Below are positions 26,927 through 35,627 of a DNA stretch of 64,000 nucleotides, in pieces (within the stretch, counting starts at the first letter, position 1; every line of letters begins with the position of its first letter). The translations under genes were made by a program, and so were the position numbers. The notes beneath the pieces were generated by a model, which made no database searches, was not told the origin of the DNA, and saw only the letters and a list, made by a program, of their open reading frames with translations. Source of the DNA: Deltaproteobacteria bacterium (GTDB taxonomy: Bacteria; Desulfobacterota; Deferrimicrobia; Deferrimicrobiales; Deferrimicrobiaceae); the NCBI GenBank assembly GCA_016218975.1, contig JACRCO010000097.1:1-64000 (forward strand), written 5' to 3'.

Positions 26927-27103
26927 TTACTTCTTCGGCGCCTCGGCAGGCGCGGGCGGCTTGGCCGCGTTGTCAGCCGGGGCCGCAGGTGCCGCGGGCG
27001 GGGCCGGCGGAGGCGGAGGCGGCTCTTTCTTTTCCGCACAGGCGGAGAGGCCGATCGTTGCCGCAAGCAACAGCGCGAAGAACAATGCCCAATACTTACG
27101 CAT
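26927..27103 (-). CDS. Small Pro/Ala-rich lipoprotein
   Basis: 58 residues. The signal MRKYWALFFALLLAATIGLS leads to a lipobox LSAC (Cys22), then AEKKE and a tail composed almost entirely of Pro and Ala (six consecutive Pro, then alternating A/P with DNAAK). AAGGAG lies 10 nt before the ATG at 27103. The mature protein would be an extended, unstructured, lipid-anchored peptide. It resembles small low-complexity lipoproteins found in many proteobacteria. It has its own strong terminator, and no function can be assigned. Confidence 0.75.
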   Translation of the reverse strand: MRKYWALFFALLLAATIGLSACAEKKEPPPPPPAPPAAPAAPADNAAKPPAPAEAPKK

Positions 27104-27230
27104 TTTCTTGTCACTCCTTTCCCATCGAGGATTTATCCGTTACCGGATATCGGATTTTGGGTTACTTATGCGGCGAAATATAGCACATGCAAAACGCTAT
27201 GCAATCTTTTTTTTTCATGCCCCTACGCGA

Positions 27231-28088
27231 TTAACGGCCGCCGAATAAAAGCTCGCACAGGCGCAGGAACTCCCCGTCGGAGAAGTAAGCTACCTCGATA
27301 ACGCCTTTTTTCTGCGTACCGCGAATCCTCACCTTGGTCCCGCCCCGGCGAGACAGTTTTTCTTCGAGGTCCCGGAGATGAGGATCATGACGCGCCGTTT
27401 TCCGCACGTGCCTTCTTTTCCCGGCGTTCTTGCAGAGTTCCTCCACTTCCCGTACGGACAGGCCCTTGCGCACCGCAGTCGCAAAGATTTCGAGGATTTT
27501 CTCCGGGGGAGCGGCAAGCAGCGCCCGCGCATGTCCGCCGGACAATTTTCCCTCCACGACCGCTTGCTTGACCTGCGCAGGGAGCTTGAGGAGCCGCATC
27601 GTGTTCGCGACCGTGACCCGGTCCTTCCCCACCCGCCTGGAGATATCTTCCTGGGAAAGGGAAAATTCGTGCGCAAGGCGGTGAAACCCTTCCGCAAGTT
27701 CGATCGCGTTCAGGTCCGCCCGCTGGACGTTCTCCACTATCGTCGCCTCGAGCGCTTCCCGGTCGGAGAGTTTCCGCACGACCGCGGGAACGGTTTCGAG
27801 GCCTGCCGCCTGGGCGGCGCGCAAACGCCGCTCGCCCGCCACCAGTTCGTACCCGCCGGCGGTCTGGCGGACGAGAAGCGGCTGGAGGACCCCTTTCTCC
27901 CGGAGGGAATCCACCAGTTCGCGCAGATCGTCCGGCGAAAAGGTCCTCCTGGGCTGGAAGGGGCTGGTGCGGATCTGGTCCACCGGAATCCTCAGGAATT
28001 CCGTATCGCGCTCCGCAGGGCCGGGCAAGAGCGCGGAGAGCCCCCTTCCCAGAACTTTCTTTTTCAGCGGGTCGGGCTTTCGTTCCAT
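27231..28088 (-). CDS. parB: Chromosome partitioning protein ParB
   Basis: 285 residues. The N-terminal CTP/arginine motif region reads VAGERRLRAAQAAG, preceded by PFQPRRTFSPDDLRELVDSLREKGVLQPLLVR, and the central helix-turn-helix is LSQEDISRRVGKDRVTVANTMRLLKLP. ParB binds parS, spreads as a CTP-dependent clamp and positions the origin with ParA. Two parS sequences lie 1.5 and 3.5 kb away (29618 and 31611). It overlaps the end of parA by 25 nt. Confidence 0.96.
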   Translation of the reverse strand: MERKPDPLKKKVLGRGLSALLPGPAERDTEFLRIPVDQIRTSPFQPRRTFSPDDLRELVDSLREKGVLQPLLVRQTAGGYELVAGERRLRAAQAAGLETVPAVVRKLSDREALEATIVENVQRADLNAIELAEGFHRLAHEFSLSQEDISRRVGKDRVTVANTMRLLKLPAQVKQAVVEGKLSGGHARALLAAPPEKILEIFATAVRKGLSVREVEELCKNAGKRRHVRKTARHDPHLRDLEEKLSRRGGTKVRIRGTQKKGVIEVAYFSDGEFLRLCELLFGGR

Positions 28089-28864
28089 CGGCTCACCATC
28101 TCTTTCGCCAGCTCGAGATAGCTCTGCGCCCCGCGGGAGCTCACGGCGTACAGCAGGGCCGGCTTCCCGAACGAGGGAGATTCGGACAGGCGCACGTTGC
28201 GGTGTATAACTGTTTGATATACTTGATCTTTTAGGTTATCGCGGGCCTCCGCGGCAACCTGGTGGGAAAGGTTGTTCCTGGCGTCGAACATGGTGAGGAC
28301 CACTCCCTCCACTTTCAGGCCCGGATTCGCGCCCTCCCGGATCATGGTTATGGTCCGGTACAGGCTGGTCAGCCCTTCGAGCGCGTAATATTCGCATTGA
28401 AGGGGGATAAGGACCGTGCGGGCGGCGCACAGCGCGTTCAAGGTGAGCATCCCCAACGATGGCGGACAGTCGATGATTATCACTTCGAAGTCGTCCTTCG
28501 CGGGGCGAAGCGCGTCCGCCAGCCGGCTTTCCCGGCGGGAAAGGGAGATCAGCTCGATCTCCGCGCCGATAAGGTCCGCCGAGGAGGGGACCAGGTGAAG
28601 ATACGGGATTGCCGTCGCGCGAATCGCTTCCTGTATGGGAATTTCGCCGAGAAGTACGCGGTAGATGTCATTTCCGGAATCCTGCCCCGGGGTCACGCCC
28701 ACTCCCGACGTCGCGTTGGCCTGCGGATCGAAGTCGACCAGCAGCGTCTTCTTCTCCATAACAGCGAGGGAGGCCGAAAGGTTTACGGCCGTTGTGGTCT
28801 TCCCCACCCCCCCCTTCTGGTTCGCAACGGCGATGATACGGTCCAACGACGGTCCTTTCGGCAT
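28064..28864 (-). CDS. parA: Chromosome partitioning ATPase ParA (Soj)
   Basis: 266 residues with the deviant Walker A motif KGGVGKTT (residues about 17-24), LLVDFDPQANAT, and the Walker B stretch EVIIIDCPPSLGMLT. It is a nucleoid-binding ATPase that moves ParB-parS complexes apart. The start at 28864 (MPKGPSLDRIIAVANQ) matches the family. It lies 72 nt after rsmG in the usual mnmE-mnmG-rsmG-parA-parB order of the origin region. Confidence 0.97.
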   Translation of the reverse strand: MPKGPSLDRIIAVANQKGGVGKTTTAVNLSASLAVMEKKTLLVDFDPQANATSGVGVTPGQDSGNDIYRVLLGEIPIQEAIRATAIPYLHLVPSSADLIGAEIELISLSRRESRLADALRPAKDDFEVIIIDCPPSLGMLTLNALCAARTVLIPLQCEYYALEGLTSLYRTITMIREGANPGLKVEGVVLTMFDARNNLSHQVAAEARDNLKDQVYQTVIHRNVRLSESPSFGKPALLYAVSSRGAQSYLELAKEMVSRWNESPTR

Positions 28865-28936
28865 ATCCGGGATATATCGCGGAAATAAGTTACCTTTGTA
28901 CCACGCGGCGGGAGGCCCGCGCCAATAAAAACCGTG

Positions 28937-29608
28937 TCACTTTGCGCGGACCTCCCGGATTTCGCGCGAGCCCATTCCCCGCGGGAGCGCGAACCGCTCG
29001 CGCCTGCCGTACGCCGCGCCCGGCGGCAGCATATCTTCCCCGCCGGACTCCCCCCCCGCGTCGTCCGTCCCGCCTTCCCCCTTCCCGGGCCCGGTCATCA
29101 ACAGGAGCCTCCCTCCCGGAGAAAGGTATGGGACGAGAAGGCGCGCCGCTTCGAGGGGCGGAAGCGTGGCCCGCGTGACGATCTGCTCGAACAGGCCGAT
29201 CGGCAGAACCGACCCGGGCACCAACCTCCCCCGGACCACTTCGGCGTTGCGGAGACCCAGCATCGCGCACGCATGGGAAAGGAACGCGCATTTTTTAGCG
29301 GACGATTCCAGCATGACCACCCGCGCCTCCGGGAGCACGATCGCCAGGGGTATGCCGGGATAGCCCGCACCGGACCCGAAATCCAGCGTCCTTCCGGTGA
29401 ACGGGGAAAAAGCCAGGAGAAGGAGTGAATCGAGAATGTGCTTTACCGCCACTTCCCGAGGGGCGGTTATCGCCGTCAGCCGGACAGCACGGTTCCAGCG
29501 CAGCATCTCCCCGGCATGGCGGACGAGCTTCGCCGCCGCATCCTCCGGTACCGCGATTCCGGCTCCGGCAAGGAGCTCCGACAGCTCCTTATCGCCAAGC
29601 GCCGTCAT
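28937..29608 (-). CDS. rsmG: 16S rRNA (guanine-N7)-methyltransferase RsmG
   Basis: 223 residues from the ATG at 29608 (MTALGDKELSELLAGAG). The SAM-binding core is visible (LDFGSGAGYPGIPLAIVLPEARVVMLES, then KCAFL). It methylates G527 of 16S rRNA. A start further up would run through the parS palindrome and is rejected. The last 50 residues (EGGTDDAGGESGG, then PRGMGSREIREVRAK) are longer and more Gly-rich than usual. Located between mnmG and parA, as in many genomes. Confidence 0.94.
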   Translation of the reverse strand: MTALGDKELSELLAGAGIAVPEDAAAKLVRHAGEMLRWNRAVRLTAITAPREVAVKHILDSLLLLAFSPFTGRTLDFGSGAGYPGIPLAIVLPEARVVMLESSAKKCAFLSHACAMLGLRNAEVVRGRLVPGSVLPIGLFEQIVTRATLPPLEAARLLVPYLSPGGRLLLMTGPGKGEGGTDDAGGESGGEDMLPPGAAYGRRERFALPRGMGSREIREVRAK

Positions 29609-29617
29609 CCGGCGGTA

Positions 29618-29633
29618 TGTTCCACGTGGAACA
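29618..29633. other. parS centromere site (perfect palindrome)
   Basis: TGTTCCACGTGGAACA is a perfect 16-bp palindrome equal to the known parS variant bound by ParB. It lies 9 nt upstream of the rsmG start codon and about 7 kb from dnaA, the expected position near the origin. Confidence 0.93.
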
Positions 29634-29695
29634 TTCGGTTTAAACTTTGGATTCGTAAAGGAAATTATCGAGCCGAACACCGTTTTCCGCCACCG

Positions 29696-31600
29696 CTACT
29701 CCACCTTGGGAGGCGCCGGCGCAACACCCCGCTTCAGCGCCACGAGCAGGAGCGCCACCGCCGCGGGGGTCACCCCCGGGATGCGCTGCGCCTGCCCGAT
29801 CGATCCCGGCCGGACCCGGACGAGCTTGTCCCTTACCTCCGCGGACAGGCCGTATACCGACTCGAAGGAAAATCCCGATGGAAATTGCATGTCCTCGTAT
29901 TTCTTGAGCTTCCTGGCCTCTTCCTCCTGCCTGCGGATGTACCCTTCGTACTTGACGGTCAACTCCGCCTGCTCCGCCGCCCCCGGTTCCGCCAGGGCGA
30001 AGTCCCCGTCGCAGGAAATCAGCATCGCCGCCGTCACTTCCGGCCGGCGCAAAAGCTCGGTGTAGGAGATACCCGGCCGGACCGCCCCTCCCCCCGCTTC
30101 CTCCACCACCCGGCAGACCGGGTGGCCCGGAGTCACCCGCGTTTCCTCCAGCCGCCGCAGGAATGCGGACAGCCCTTCGCGTCTTCGGTGGAATTCCCTG
30201 TACCGTTCCTCGGGCAGCAGCCCCGCGCGGTACCCGATTCCCGAAAGGCGAAGGTCCGCGTTGTCCTCCCGGAGCAGCAGCCGGTACTCGGCCCGCGAGG
30301 TGAACATCCGGTACGGCTCCTGGGCGCCCTTTGTGACCAGATCGTCTATCAGAACGCCGATGTACGCGTCCGCCCGTCCAAGAATCACGGGGGGCTCGCC
30401 CTTGACCTTCCGCGCCGCGTTGATCCCGGCGAGAATCCCCTGCGCCGCGGCTTCCTCGTACCCGCTGGTGCCGTTTATCTGCCCGGCATGAAAGAGATTT
30501 TCCACGGCCTTGGTTTCCAGGGACGGCCTCAGCTGGACGGGGTCGACGAAATCGTACTCGATGGCGTACCCGGGCCGCACGATCTCCACCTGCTCCAGTC
30601 CCGGGATCGTCCGCAGCATCCTGACCTGGATGTCGTAGGGCAGGCTCGTAGACACCCCGTTGGGATAATACTCGGCGGTGCGAAGCCCTTCCGGCTCGAG
30701 GAAGACCTGGTGACGCTCCTTTTCAGCGAAACGCACCACCTTGTCCTCGATGGAAGGACAGTAGCGGGGGCCGATCCCCTTGATCACGCCGGAATAAAGC
30801 GGAGAACGGGAAAGGCCCGAACGTATCGCCTCGTGCGTCGCCCCGTTGGTCCAGGTCATGTAGCAAGGGACCTGCGGCCTGGCCAACTTCTTGTTTCCGA
30901 AGGAAAATGGGACCGGGTCCGCATCCCCTTCCTGCCGGACGGTCCGGGAAAAATCGATGGTCTTTCCGTCGAGCCGCGGGGTGGTTCCGGTTTTCAGCCT
31001 CCCGACCGTAAGCCCAAGCTCCCGGAGGGAATCGGAGAGCTTCATCGCGGGGAAGTCTCCGGCTCGGCCCGCCGGGAAATTGACCAGCCCGATGTGCACG
31101 AGCCCTTTCAGGAACGTGCCGGTGCACAGGACGACGGTCCTCCCCCTGAAGCGGACCCCCAGGTTCGTCTCCACTCCGACGGCCTTACCCCCCTCCGCGA
31201 GCACGGCGTCGACCATGGCCTGCTTGACGTCGAGACCGTAGACGCTTTCAAGCGTCCGCTTCATCCGCAGGCGATAGAGCTGCTTGTCCGCCTGCGCCCG
31301 CGAGGAGCGGACAGCCGGGCCCTTGCTGGTGTTGAGCTGCCGGAACTGTATCCCCGTCGCGTCGATGTTCCGGGCCATCTCACCGCCGAGAGCGTCGATT
31401 TCCCGGACCAGGTGCCCTTTGGCAAGCCCCCCGATCGCCGGGTTGCAGGACATGAGGCCGATCGCGTCCGCATTGATCGTGAGCAGCAGCGTTCGGCGGC
31501 CCATACGCGCCGCTGCCAGGGCCGCCTCGCATCCGGCATGACCTCCGCCGACGACCACCACATCGTACTCGACGGGATAATCGTATTTGAAACCGGTCAT
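29696..31600 (-). CDS. mnmG: tRNA uridine-5-carboxymethylaminomethyl modification enzyme MnmG (GidA)
   Basis: 634 residues, full length. The FAD-binding N-terminus reads VVVVGGGHAGCEAA; further blocks are CNPAIGGLAKGHLVREIDALGG, RLKTGTTPRLDG, the conserved Cys-containing KPYRMFTSRAEYRL-type segment (EPYRMFTSRAEYRLLLR) and a C-terminal helical domain. With MnmE it installs the cmnm5 group at the wobble U34 of several tRNAs. The order mnmE-mnmG-rsmG places both partners in one leftward transcript. Confidence 0.97.
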   Translation of the reverse strand: MTGFKYDYPVEYDVVVVGGGHAGCEAALAAARMGRRTLLLTINADAIGLMSCNPAIGGLAKGHLVREIDALGGEMARNIDATGIQFRQLNTSKGPAVRSSRAQADKQLYRLRMKRTLESVYGLDVKQAMVDAVLAEGGKAVGVETNLGVRFRGRTVVLCTGTFLKGLVHIGLVNFPAGRAGDFPAMKLSDSLRELGLTVGRLKTGTTPRLDGKTIDFSRTVRQEGDADPVPFSFGNKKLARPQVPCYMTWTNGATHEAIRSGLSRSPLYSGVIKGIGPRYCPSIEDKVVRFAEKERHQVFLEPEGLRTAEYYPNGVSTSLPYDIQVRMLRTIPGLEQVEIVRPGYAIEYDFVDPVQLRPSLETKAVENLFHAGQINGTSGYEEAAAQGILAGINAARKVKGEPPVILGRADAYIGVLIDDLVTKGAQEPYRMFTSRAEYRLLLREDNADLRLSGIGYRAGLLPEERYREFHRRREGLSAFLRRLEETRVTPGHPVCRVVEEAGGGAVRPGISYTELLRRPEVTAAMLISCDGDFALAEPGAAEQAELTVKYEGYIRRQEEEARKLKKYEDMQFPSGFSFESVYGLSAEVRDKLVRVRPGSIGQAQRIPGVTPAAVALLLVALKRGVAPAPPKVE

Positions 31601-31610
31601 TTAACCCCCA

Positions 31611-31626
31611 TGTTCCACGTGGAACG
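31611..31626. other. Second parS site, one mismatch
   Basis: TGTTCCACGTGGAACG differs from the perfect palindrome at 29618 only in the last base. It sits 10 nt upstream of the mnmG start codon, a placement almost identical to that of the first site relative to rsmG. Confidence 0.82.
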
Positions 31627-31662
31627 TTTTCACGAAGCGCCGCCCCCCTGCCCGTTCCGGTT

Positions 31663-33045
31663 TCACTTTCCGATGCAGAAGGACCCGAAGATGGCGGCAA
31701 GAACCTCCTCCGGCGCGACCTCCCCGGTGATCTCGGAGAGCGCCAGGGCCGCCTCCCGGACGTCCGCTGCGGGAAATTCCATCGAAAGCCCCTCCCCCGC
31801 CGCAGCCTCCGCCCTTTCGAGCGCAGACACCGCCCTCCTGGCGGCGTCCACGTGCCGCAACCGCGTCATCGGCGCCTCGTGGATGATATCACTCTCCGCA
31901 GGCGCAAGCTCGCGCCTCATCGCGGCAAGAAGCCCTTCCATCCCTTCCCCCGTCTTCGCGGAGACGGTGAGAGTCCCCTTCATCCCCTGCCCGGAAAAGC
32001 CTTCTCCCGCCTCCAAACGAGGCAGGTCGCACTTGTTCAGCAGCAGGAAGTGCGGGCGACCTGCGACTTCCGCATAGGCCTGGCGGTCCCCTTCGTGCGC
32101 GGGCCGGCTGCCGTCCAGGAGAAACAGCGCAAGGTCCGCCACGGCGAGTATTTCCCTGCTCCTGCGCACCCCCTCCCGCTCCACGGGATCGTCCGTATCC
32201 CTCAGGCCCGCGGTGTCTATCAGCCGGACCGGGATTCCCCCAAGGGACAGTTCCCCGGACAGGTAGTCCCTCGTGGTTCCAGGGACCTCGGTGACGATCG
32301 CCCTCTCTTCCCCCAGCAGGCGGTTGAGCAGCCTGGACTTCCCCACGTTGGCCACGCCGCAAATCGCGACGACCGCCCCGTCACGCAGGAGATGTCCAAG
32401 TTCATAGGAAGCAAGGTAACGTAAAATGTCCGATTTGATTTCCGATACCCGTTCTATAAGTTGCAACCCGGTTAAAGGCCGGATGTCTTCTTCGTCGGAG
32501 AAATCGATGGAAGCCTCCAGCAGGACCAGCAGGGAAAGCACCCTCTCCCGCATGAGTCCCACCGCGTCCCGGATCCCCCCTTTCATCTGCCGAAGCGCAG
32601 CCCGCGCCGATGCCTTCGTCCTCGCAAGGATGAGGTCGCACAGCCCTTCCGCCTGCGTGAGGTCCATCTTCCCGTTTTCGAAGGCGCGGCGGGAGAATTC
32701 CCCCGGCTCCGCCGGCCTCGCGCCCAGGGAGCATGCCGCCTCCGCGGCTTCCGCAACGATCAGGGGATTTCCGTGCAGGTGGATTTCGACTACGTCTTCC
32801 CCGGTGAAGCTGTTGGGCTCGGGGAAGTGGACGACAAGCCCCGAGTCGATCTCCTCTCCGGCGGCGTTGCGTATGGCGCAACGGGACAGCGTTCGAGCGG
32901 GATGGTCGTCCGGAAGGGCGCCCGTAAGGCGGCGGGAAATGGAAAACGCGTCAGGCCCCGAGATGCGGAGGATGGAAACCGACCCGGGGCCCGGGGGGGT
33001 CGCCGGGGCGACTATCGTCGCATCGTGGCCACGCCTGGCCCGCAT
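31663..33045 (-). CDS. mnmE: tRNA modification GTPase MnmE (TrmE)
   Basis: 460 residues. The N-terminal formyl-THF-binding domain begins TIVAPATPPGPGSVSILRISG. The inserted G domain has G1 GVANVGKS, G2-region PGTTRD, G3 DTAGL and G4 NKCD. The protein ends in CIGK, whose Cys is the family hallmark. It works with MnmG on tRNA wobble uridines. It starts 12 nt after yidC. The ribosome-binding site at 33045 is weak, but the family start aligns here. Confidence 0.97.
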   Translation of the reverse strand: MRARRGHDATIVAPATPPGPGSVSILRISGPDAFSISRRLTGALPDDHPARTLSRCAIRNAAGEEIDSGLVVHFPEPNSFTGEDVVEIHLHGNPLIVAEAAEAACSLGARPAEPGEFSRRAFENGKMDLTQAEGLCDLILARTKASARAALRQMKGGIRDAVGLMRERVLSLLVLLEASIDFSDEEDIRPLTGLQLIERVSEIKSDILRYLASYELGHLLRDGAVVAICGVANVGKSRLLNRLLGEERAIVTEVPGTTRDYLSGELSLGGIPVRLIDTAGLRDTDDPVEREGVRRSREILAVADLALFLLDGSRPAHEGDRQAYAEVAGRPHFLLLNKCDLPRLEAGEGFSGQGMKGTLTVSAKTGEGMEGLLAAMRRELAPAESDIIHEAPMTRLRHVDAARRAVSALERAEAAAGEGLSMEFPAADVREAALALSEITGEVAPEEVLAAIFGSFCIGK

Positions 33046-33057
33046 TTTCCACGCATG

Positions 33058-34731
33058 TTATGCGGCAGCCGCCTTGGCTGCCTTTTCCTGGGCGTTGTGG
33101 ATCAACTGCTGCCCGATGCTAAGTACATTGTTGGCAAGCCAGTAGATGACGAGCCCGGTCGGGAAGCTCCAGAACATAAAGGTGAAAACGACCGGCATGA
33201 GCAGCATGATCTTCTGCTGGTTCGGATCGCCTGCCGCCGGGGTCAGCTTCTGCTGGTAGAACATTGAGATTCCCATAAGCAGCGGCAGCAGACGGATCGG
33301 GATCATGTATCCCGCAACGGGGATATCCCACAGGTGCTCCGGGGCGGAGAGATCATTGATCCACAGGAAGAACGGGGAGTGGCGCAGTTCGATCGTCACC
33401 AGCAGCCCCTTGTAAAGTGCGATGAAGACCGGGATCTGGAGCAGCATCGGCAGGCAGCCGGAGAGGGGGTTGATCTTGTAGGTCTTGTAAAGCTGCATGG
33501 TTTCCTGGTTCAGCTGCTGCGCGTTGTCCTTGTACTTCTCCCGGAGCTTGGCGATGATCGGCTGGAGGTCCTGCATTTTCTTCATGGAGGCCATCGACTT
33601 CTTTGTTAGCGGGAAGAAGAGTATTTTTATCAGGATCGTCAGGATGATGATGTCGATCCCGTAGTTCCTGGTCACCTTGTTGCTGGCCTTCATCATCCAG
33701 ACGAGCGGCTTGGCGACTATGGAGAACCATCCGTAATCAACGAGGTCGTCCAGGCCTTTCCCCGTCTCCTTCAGAAGATCGTACAGCTTCGGCCCCGCAA
33801 ACATCCTCGCCTGCCACCGGACGGTATCCCCGGGGGCAAGGGAAACGGGGGCGTCCACCACCGACATTCGGATGCCGTTTTCGCCGACCAGCGCGATGTT
33901 CTCGAGCGTCCACGTTTTGTCCGGCAGCAGGATGATCCCGAAATACTTCGAGTCGGCCGCCGCCCACGTTACCTGGTACTTTTCGACCTTCCCCTTGCCG
34001 ATCGTCTTCAGGTCGAGCTGTTCTGCTCCTCCCTTGGTCTCGACGACCGCACCGGTGAAGGTATAGGAGTCGGCCGCGAGCTCCCCCCTGAAATCCTGAG
34101 ATATCTGGAACCCCGGCTTGAACCGGACCGTTTCCCGGGAGCCGTTGGTGACCTGTGCGCGGACTTCGAAATCGTACTTGTCACCGGAAAACAGGTACTC
34201 CCGGACGATCCTGGCCCCGCCTGCCGATTCCCAGGCAAGCTGTACGATCTTCTTTTCTCCCGGGGAAACGTTGACGGTATCGGGCGAGTTCGAAGCGAAT
34301 ACCGGCAAGGAAGGGAAGACCGGCTGGCTTTCTTCGAGAGCAAGCTCCGCCGGCAGGGGATGCGTCGCGCCGGAACCGATGATCTCAAGCGGTTTCCCCG
34401 CCGGCCCGGGAACATCCTTGTGGCCCTTCAACAGGAAGGACTTGAGCCCGCCTCCCTCGGTGGTGATCGTCGCCGTATAGAGAGGCGTGGATACCACGAT
34501 TCCCCGTACGGGATGGGACGTCCTTGGGCTTATGCCCCCCGAAACGGCCTGGACCGGTGCCTGCGCGCCTGCGGGTGCGGGTGCGGCCTGGGGAGCCGCG
34601 TTATCGGTTTTCTGCGCCGTCCCCTGGGTTCCCGGAGCACCCGGGCCCTTGGGCTGGGGTGCGAACATGTATTGATAGATTAGCAGCACGGCGACCGACA
34701 GCACGATCGCCAGGATCATCCTTCGTTCCAT
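33058..34731 (-). CDS. yidC: Membrane protein insertase YidC
   Basis: 557 residues. TM1 is at the N-terminus (MILAIVLSVAVLLIYQYMF), followed by a Pro/Ala-rich linker and a large periplasmic beta domain (about 70-330), then the conserved insertase core of five helices with KITRNYGIDIIILTILIKILFFPLTKKSMASMKKMQ-type features and CLPMLLQIPVFIALYKGL. It inserts small membrane proteins, including subunit c of the ATP synthase encoded here. Member of the rpmH-rnpA-yidD-yidC-mnmE cluster. Confidence 0.96.
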   Translation of the reverse strand: MERRMILAIVLSVAVLLIYQYMFAPQPKGPGAPGTQGTAQKTDNAAPQAAPAPAGAQAPVQAVSGGISPRTSHPVRGIVVSTPLYTATITTEGGGLKSFLLKGHKDVPGPAGKPLEIIGSGATHPLPAELALEESQPVFPSLPVFASNSPDTVNVSPGEKKIVQLAWESAGGARIVREYLFSGDKYDFEVRAQVTNGSRETVRFKPGFQISQDFRGELAADSYTFTGAVVETKGGAEQLDLKTIGKGKVEKYQVTWAAADSKYFGIILLPDKTWTLENIALVGENGIRMSVVDAPVSLAPGDTVRWQARMFAGPKLYDLLKETGKGLDDLVDYGWFSIVAKPLVWMMKASNKVTRNYGIDIIILTILIKILFFPLTKKSMASMKKMQDLQPIIAKLREKYKDNAQQLNQETMQLYKTYKINPLSGCLPMLLQIPVFIALYKGLLVTIELRHSPFFLWINDLSAPEHLWDIPVAGYMIPIRLLPLLMGISMFYQQKLTPAAGDPNQQKIMLLMPVVFTFMFWSFPTGLVIYWLANNVLSIGQQLIHNAQEKAAKAAAA

Positions 34732-34743
34732 CGTACCCTCTTC

Positions 34744-34974
34744 CTAAATAAGCCGGATTTTCCGCGGCTCATCCACGCCGCCGGGGTTGAACGGGTGGCA
34801 GCGCAGGATCCTCCACAACCCGTCAAGCACACCTAAAATACACCCGTTCTCACGGATAGAGCCCATCATGTACTCGGAGCAACTCGGGTAGAACCTGCAA
34901 TGTTCTCCAAGGAGTGGAGAGATCGCCCTCTTGTAACCCTTCAGGGCGCCGATGAGGAGATCGCCTGGGCGCAT
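34744..34974 (-). CDS. yidD: Membrane protein insertion efficiency factor YidD
   Basis: 76 residues from the ATG at 34974 (MRPGDLLIGALKGYKRAISP), 5 nt after rnpA. The core CRFYPSCSEYM with its two Cys and the later CHPFNPGGVDEP is diagnostic. It is a small, basic, membrane-associated protein that assists YidC. A GTG at 34995 would extend the start into rnpA and is less likely given family length. Confidence 0.92.
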   Translation of the reverse strand: MRPGDLLIGALKGYKRAISPLLGEHCRFYPSCSEYMMGSIRENGCILGVLDGLWRILRCHPFNPGGVDEPRKIRLI

Positions 34975-34979
34975 TGTCC

Positions 34980-35336
34980 TTACTTCGGCCCCCACCGCCG
35001 GCGGATCGCCGGAAGAAGCTCCCCGGTGACGGATGCCAGACCCGGCAGGGGAGGGGCTTTCTTCACCGTGATTGCCGTGCGGCTTCCGCGGGGGAATACG
35101 CTTTTATGATGCCGGTAAAACTCCCGCAAGACCCGCTTGACCCGGTTCCGCGCGACCGCCCGTCCGGCTCGCTTCCCGACGGAGATCCCGACTTTTACGG
35201 CATCCCCCCCCAGGAAATCGCGGTAGACGTTGAAATGCGGGGTGGAGGCGCGTTCCCCCTTTCGCACCACCTCCCGGTACTCACGGTCGGTGCGCAGCCT
35301 CTCTTCCCGATAATACCGGAAATTGCCCTGCGCCAT
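34980..35336 (-). CDS. rnpA: Ribonuclease P protein component
   Basis: 118 residues. The RNA-binding signature RAVARNRVKRVLREFYR and the N-terminal LRTDREYREVVRKGERAS are clear; KVGISVGKRAG precedes the RNR motif. It helps the catalytic RNA remove 5' leaders from pre-tRNAs. It lies 25 nt downstream of rpmH, the universal arrangement. Confidence 0.96.
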   Translation of the reverse strand: MAQGNFRYYREERLRTDREYREVVRKGERASTPHFNVYRDFLGGDAVKVGISVGKRAGRAVARNRVKRVLREFYRHHKSVFPRGSRTAITVKKAPPLPGLASVTGELLPAIRRRWGPK

Positions 35337-35361
35337 GCCTTCGGGGACCGCTAAGCCGATA

Positions 35362-35514
35362 TCACTTCTTGCCGCTTATCGTCACGGAGAGACGCTTGCG
35401 CCCTTTCGCACGGCGGCGGGAGAGGACCGCCCTTCCCGCCGGCGTGGACATGCGCTTGCGAAATCCATGGGTGCGTTTCCGCCGAAGATTGTGCGGCTGG
35501 TAGGTGCGTTTCAT
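35362..35514 (-). CDS. rpmH: 50S ribosomal protein L34
   Basis: A 50-residue frame from the ATG at 35514 to TGA at 35362-35364. The protein is [20 protein letters not shown], then [20 protein letters not shown], and ends [10 protein letters not shown]: the complete, highly basic L34. GGAAGGAG lies upstream of the start. It is the first gene of the leftward origin cluster. Confidence 0.97.
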   Translation of the reverse strand: MKRTYQPHNLRRKRTHGFRKRMSTPAGRAVLSRRRAKGRKRLSVTISGKK

Positions 35515-35560
35515 CCCTTCTGCTCCTTCCTGGAAACGGGAAAAACATTGCGAACTGGTT

Positions 35561-35590
35561 ACTTTATCCCCATCTTTCCGGGCATGTCAA
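35561..35590 (-). promoter_or_regulatory. Putative promoter of the rpmH-rnpA-yidD-yidC cluster
   Basis: Reverse strand TTGACA (35590-35585), an 18-nt spacer and TAAAGT (35566-35561). The same stretch read forward offers ATGTCA (35584-35589), a 17-nt spacer and TATGAT (35607-35612) for the gene at 35628, so the two -35 elements would overlap. Confidence 0.55.
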
Positions 35591-35627
35591 TCTCATTTTA
35601 CCCGTTTATGATACACTTCCCGGCGTC

